A stretch of 38,441 nucleotides of DNA from Pseudonocardia humida (GTDB lineage: Bacteria; Actinomycetota; Actinomycetes; Mycobacteriales; Pseudonocardiaceae). The position numbers were made by a program, and so were the translations under genes. Under the pieces are notes generated by a model. It did no database searches. It was not told the DNA's origin and saw nothing but the letters and a program-made list of their open reading frames with translations. Shown one piece after another: positions 38,387 to 38,441 of the stretch (position 1 is the first letter of the stretch; every line of letters begins with the position of its first letter). The DNA lies in NCBI RefSeq assembly GCF_023898865.1, contig NZ_JAGSOV010000090.1:1-38441 (forward strand), given 5' to 3'.

Positions 38387-38441
38387 CCACCCTGCGCGTG
38401 CCGCCCGGACCGTGCCCGTGCCGGCGGGACGCGCCGGCCGG

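Overview
The window is about 75% GC. It uses many GTG starts, GTGA/ATGA gene overlaps, and -10 boxes (TANNNT) placed directly in front of start codons. Gene content (WhiB7, mycoredoxin, UvrD2, AdnAB, a DUF3558 lipoprotein, a PPE-like protein) indicates an actinobacterium, most likely Pseudonocardiales (Pseudonocardia-like). No tRNA, rRNA, CRISPR array, insertion sequence or prophage was seen.

The backbone is a DNA-repair and redox block. From memory of the Mycobacterium tuberculosis Rv3197A-Rv3205c region, its order and strands are the same here: TIGR02569 protein (+), alkyltransferase-like protein (-), alpha/beta hydrolase (-), adnA (+), adnB (+), K+ channel (+), nudC (+), mycoredoxin (-), uvrD2 (+), whiB7 (+). 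The differences are insertions into this skeleton.

Layout. 1-1594: 5'-cut proline-rich membrane protein. 1786-2604: TIGR02569 protein. 2652-6230: nitrate block (narK, nnaR, sirohydrochlorin chelatase) with two matching GlnR-like promoters. 6204-7279: ATL and hydrolase. 7389-15237: adnA and adnB, split by a secreted GH16 glucanase-like lipoprotein. 15242-18173: DUF1697 protein, then on the same strand a DUF3558 lipoprotein, an ESX-like small protein and a PPE-like protein. 18305-19363: K+ channel. 19367-23197: ROK regulator, xylB, xylA, with a candidate operator in front of xylA. 23253-24092: xthA. 24100-24220: G22 and C19 tracts. 24242-26763: aldehyde dehydrogenase and MetE-like protein. 26815-27129: small membrane protein. 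About 27131-27430: frameshifted gene remnant. 27452-28732: proA. 28739-29826: divergent TetR/VOC pair with two operator palindromes. 29933-31030: polytopic membrane protein. 31041-34749: two M16 peptidases and nudC in one overlapping operon. 34830-37193: mycoredoxin and uvrD2. 37212-38291: whiB7 with its promoter, leader ORF and attenuator, then a small basic protein.

How it works together: AdnAB and UvrD2 are helicases/nucleases for DNA ends and unwinding; ATL and XthA act on damaged bases or ends; mycoredoxin and NudC serve redox and NAD metabolism; WhiB7 controls antibiotic stress genes. The nitrate block couples nitrate/nitrite transport, its regulator and siroheme synthesis. The xylose block converts xylose to xylulose 5-phosphate under a probable ROK repressor. 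No wholly new system is evident; the best leads are the regulatory architectures, the ESX/PPE/DUF3558 island, the homopolymer tracts and the unassigned histidine-bearing membrane protein.
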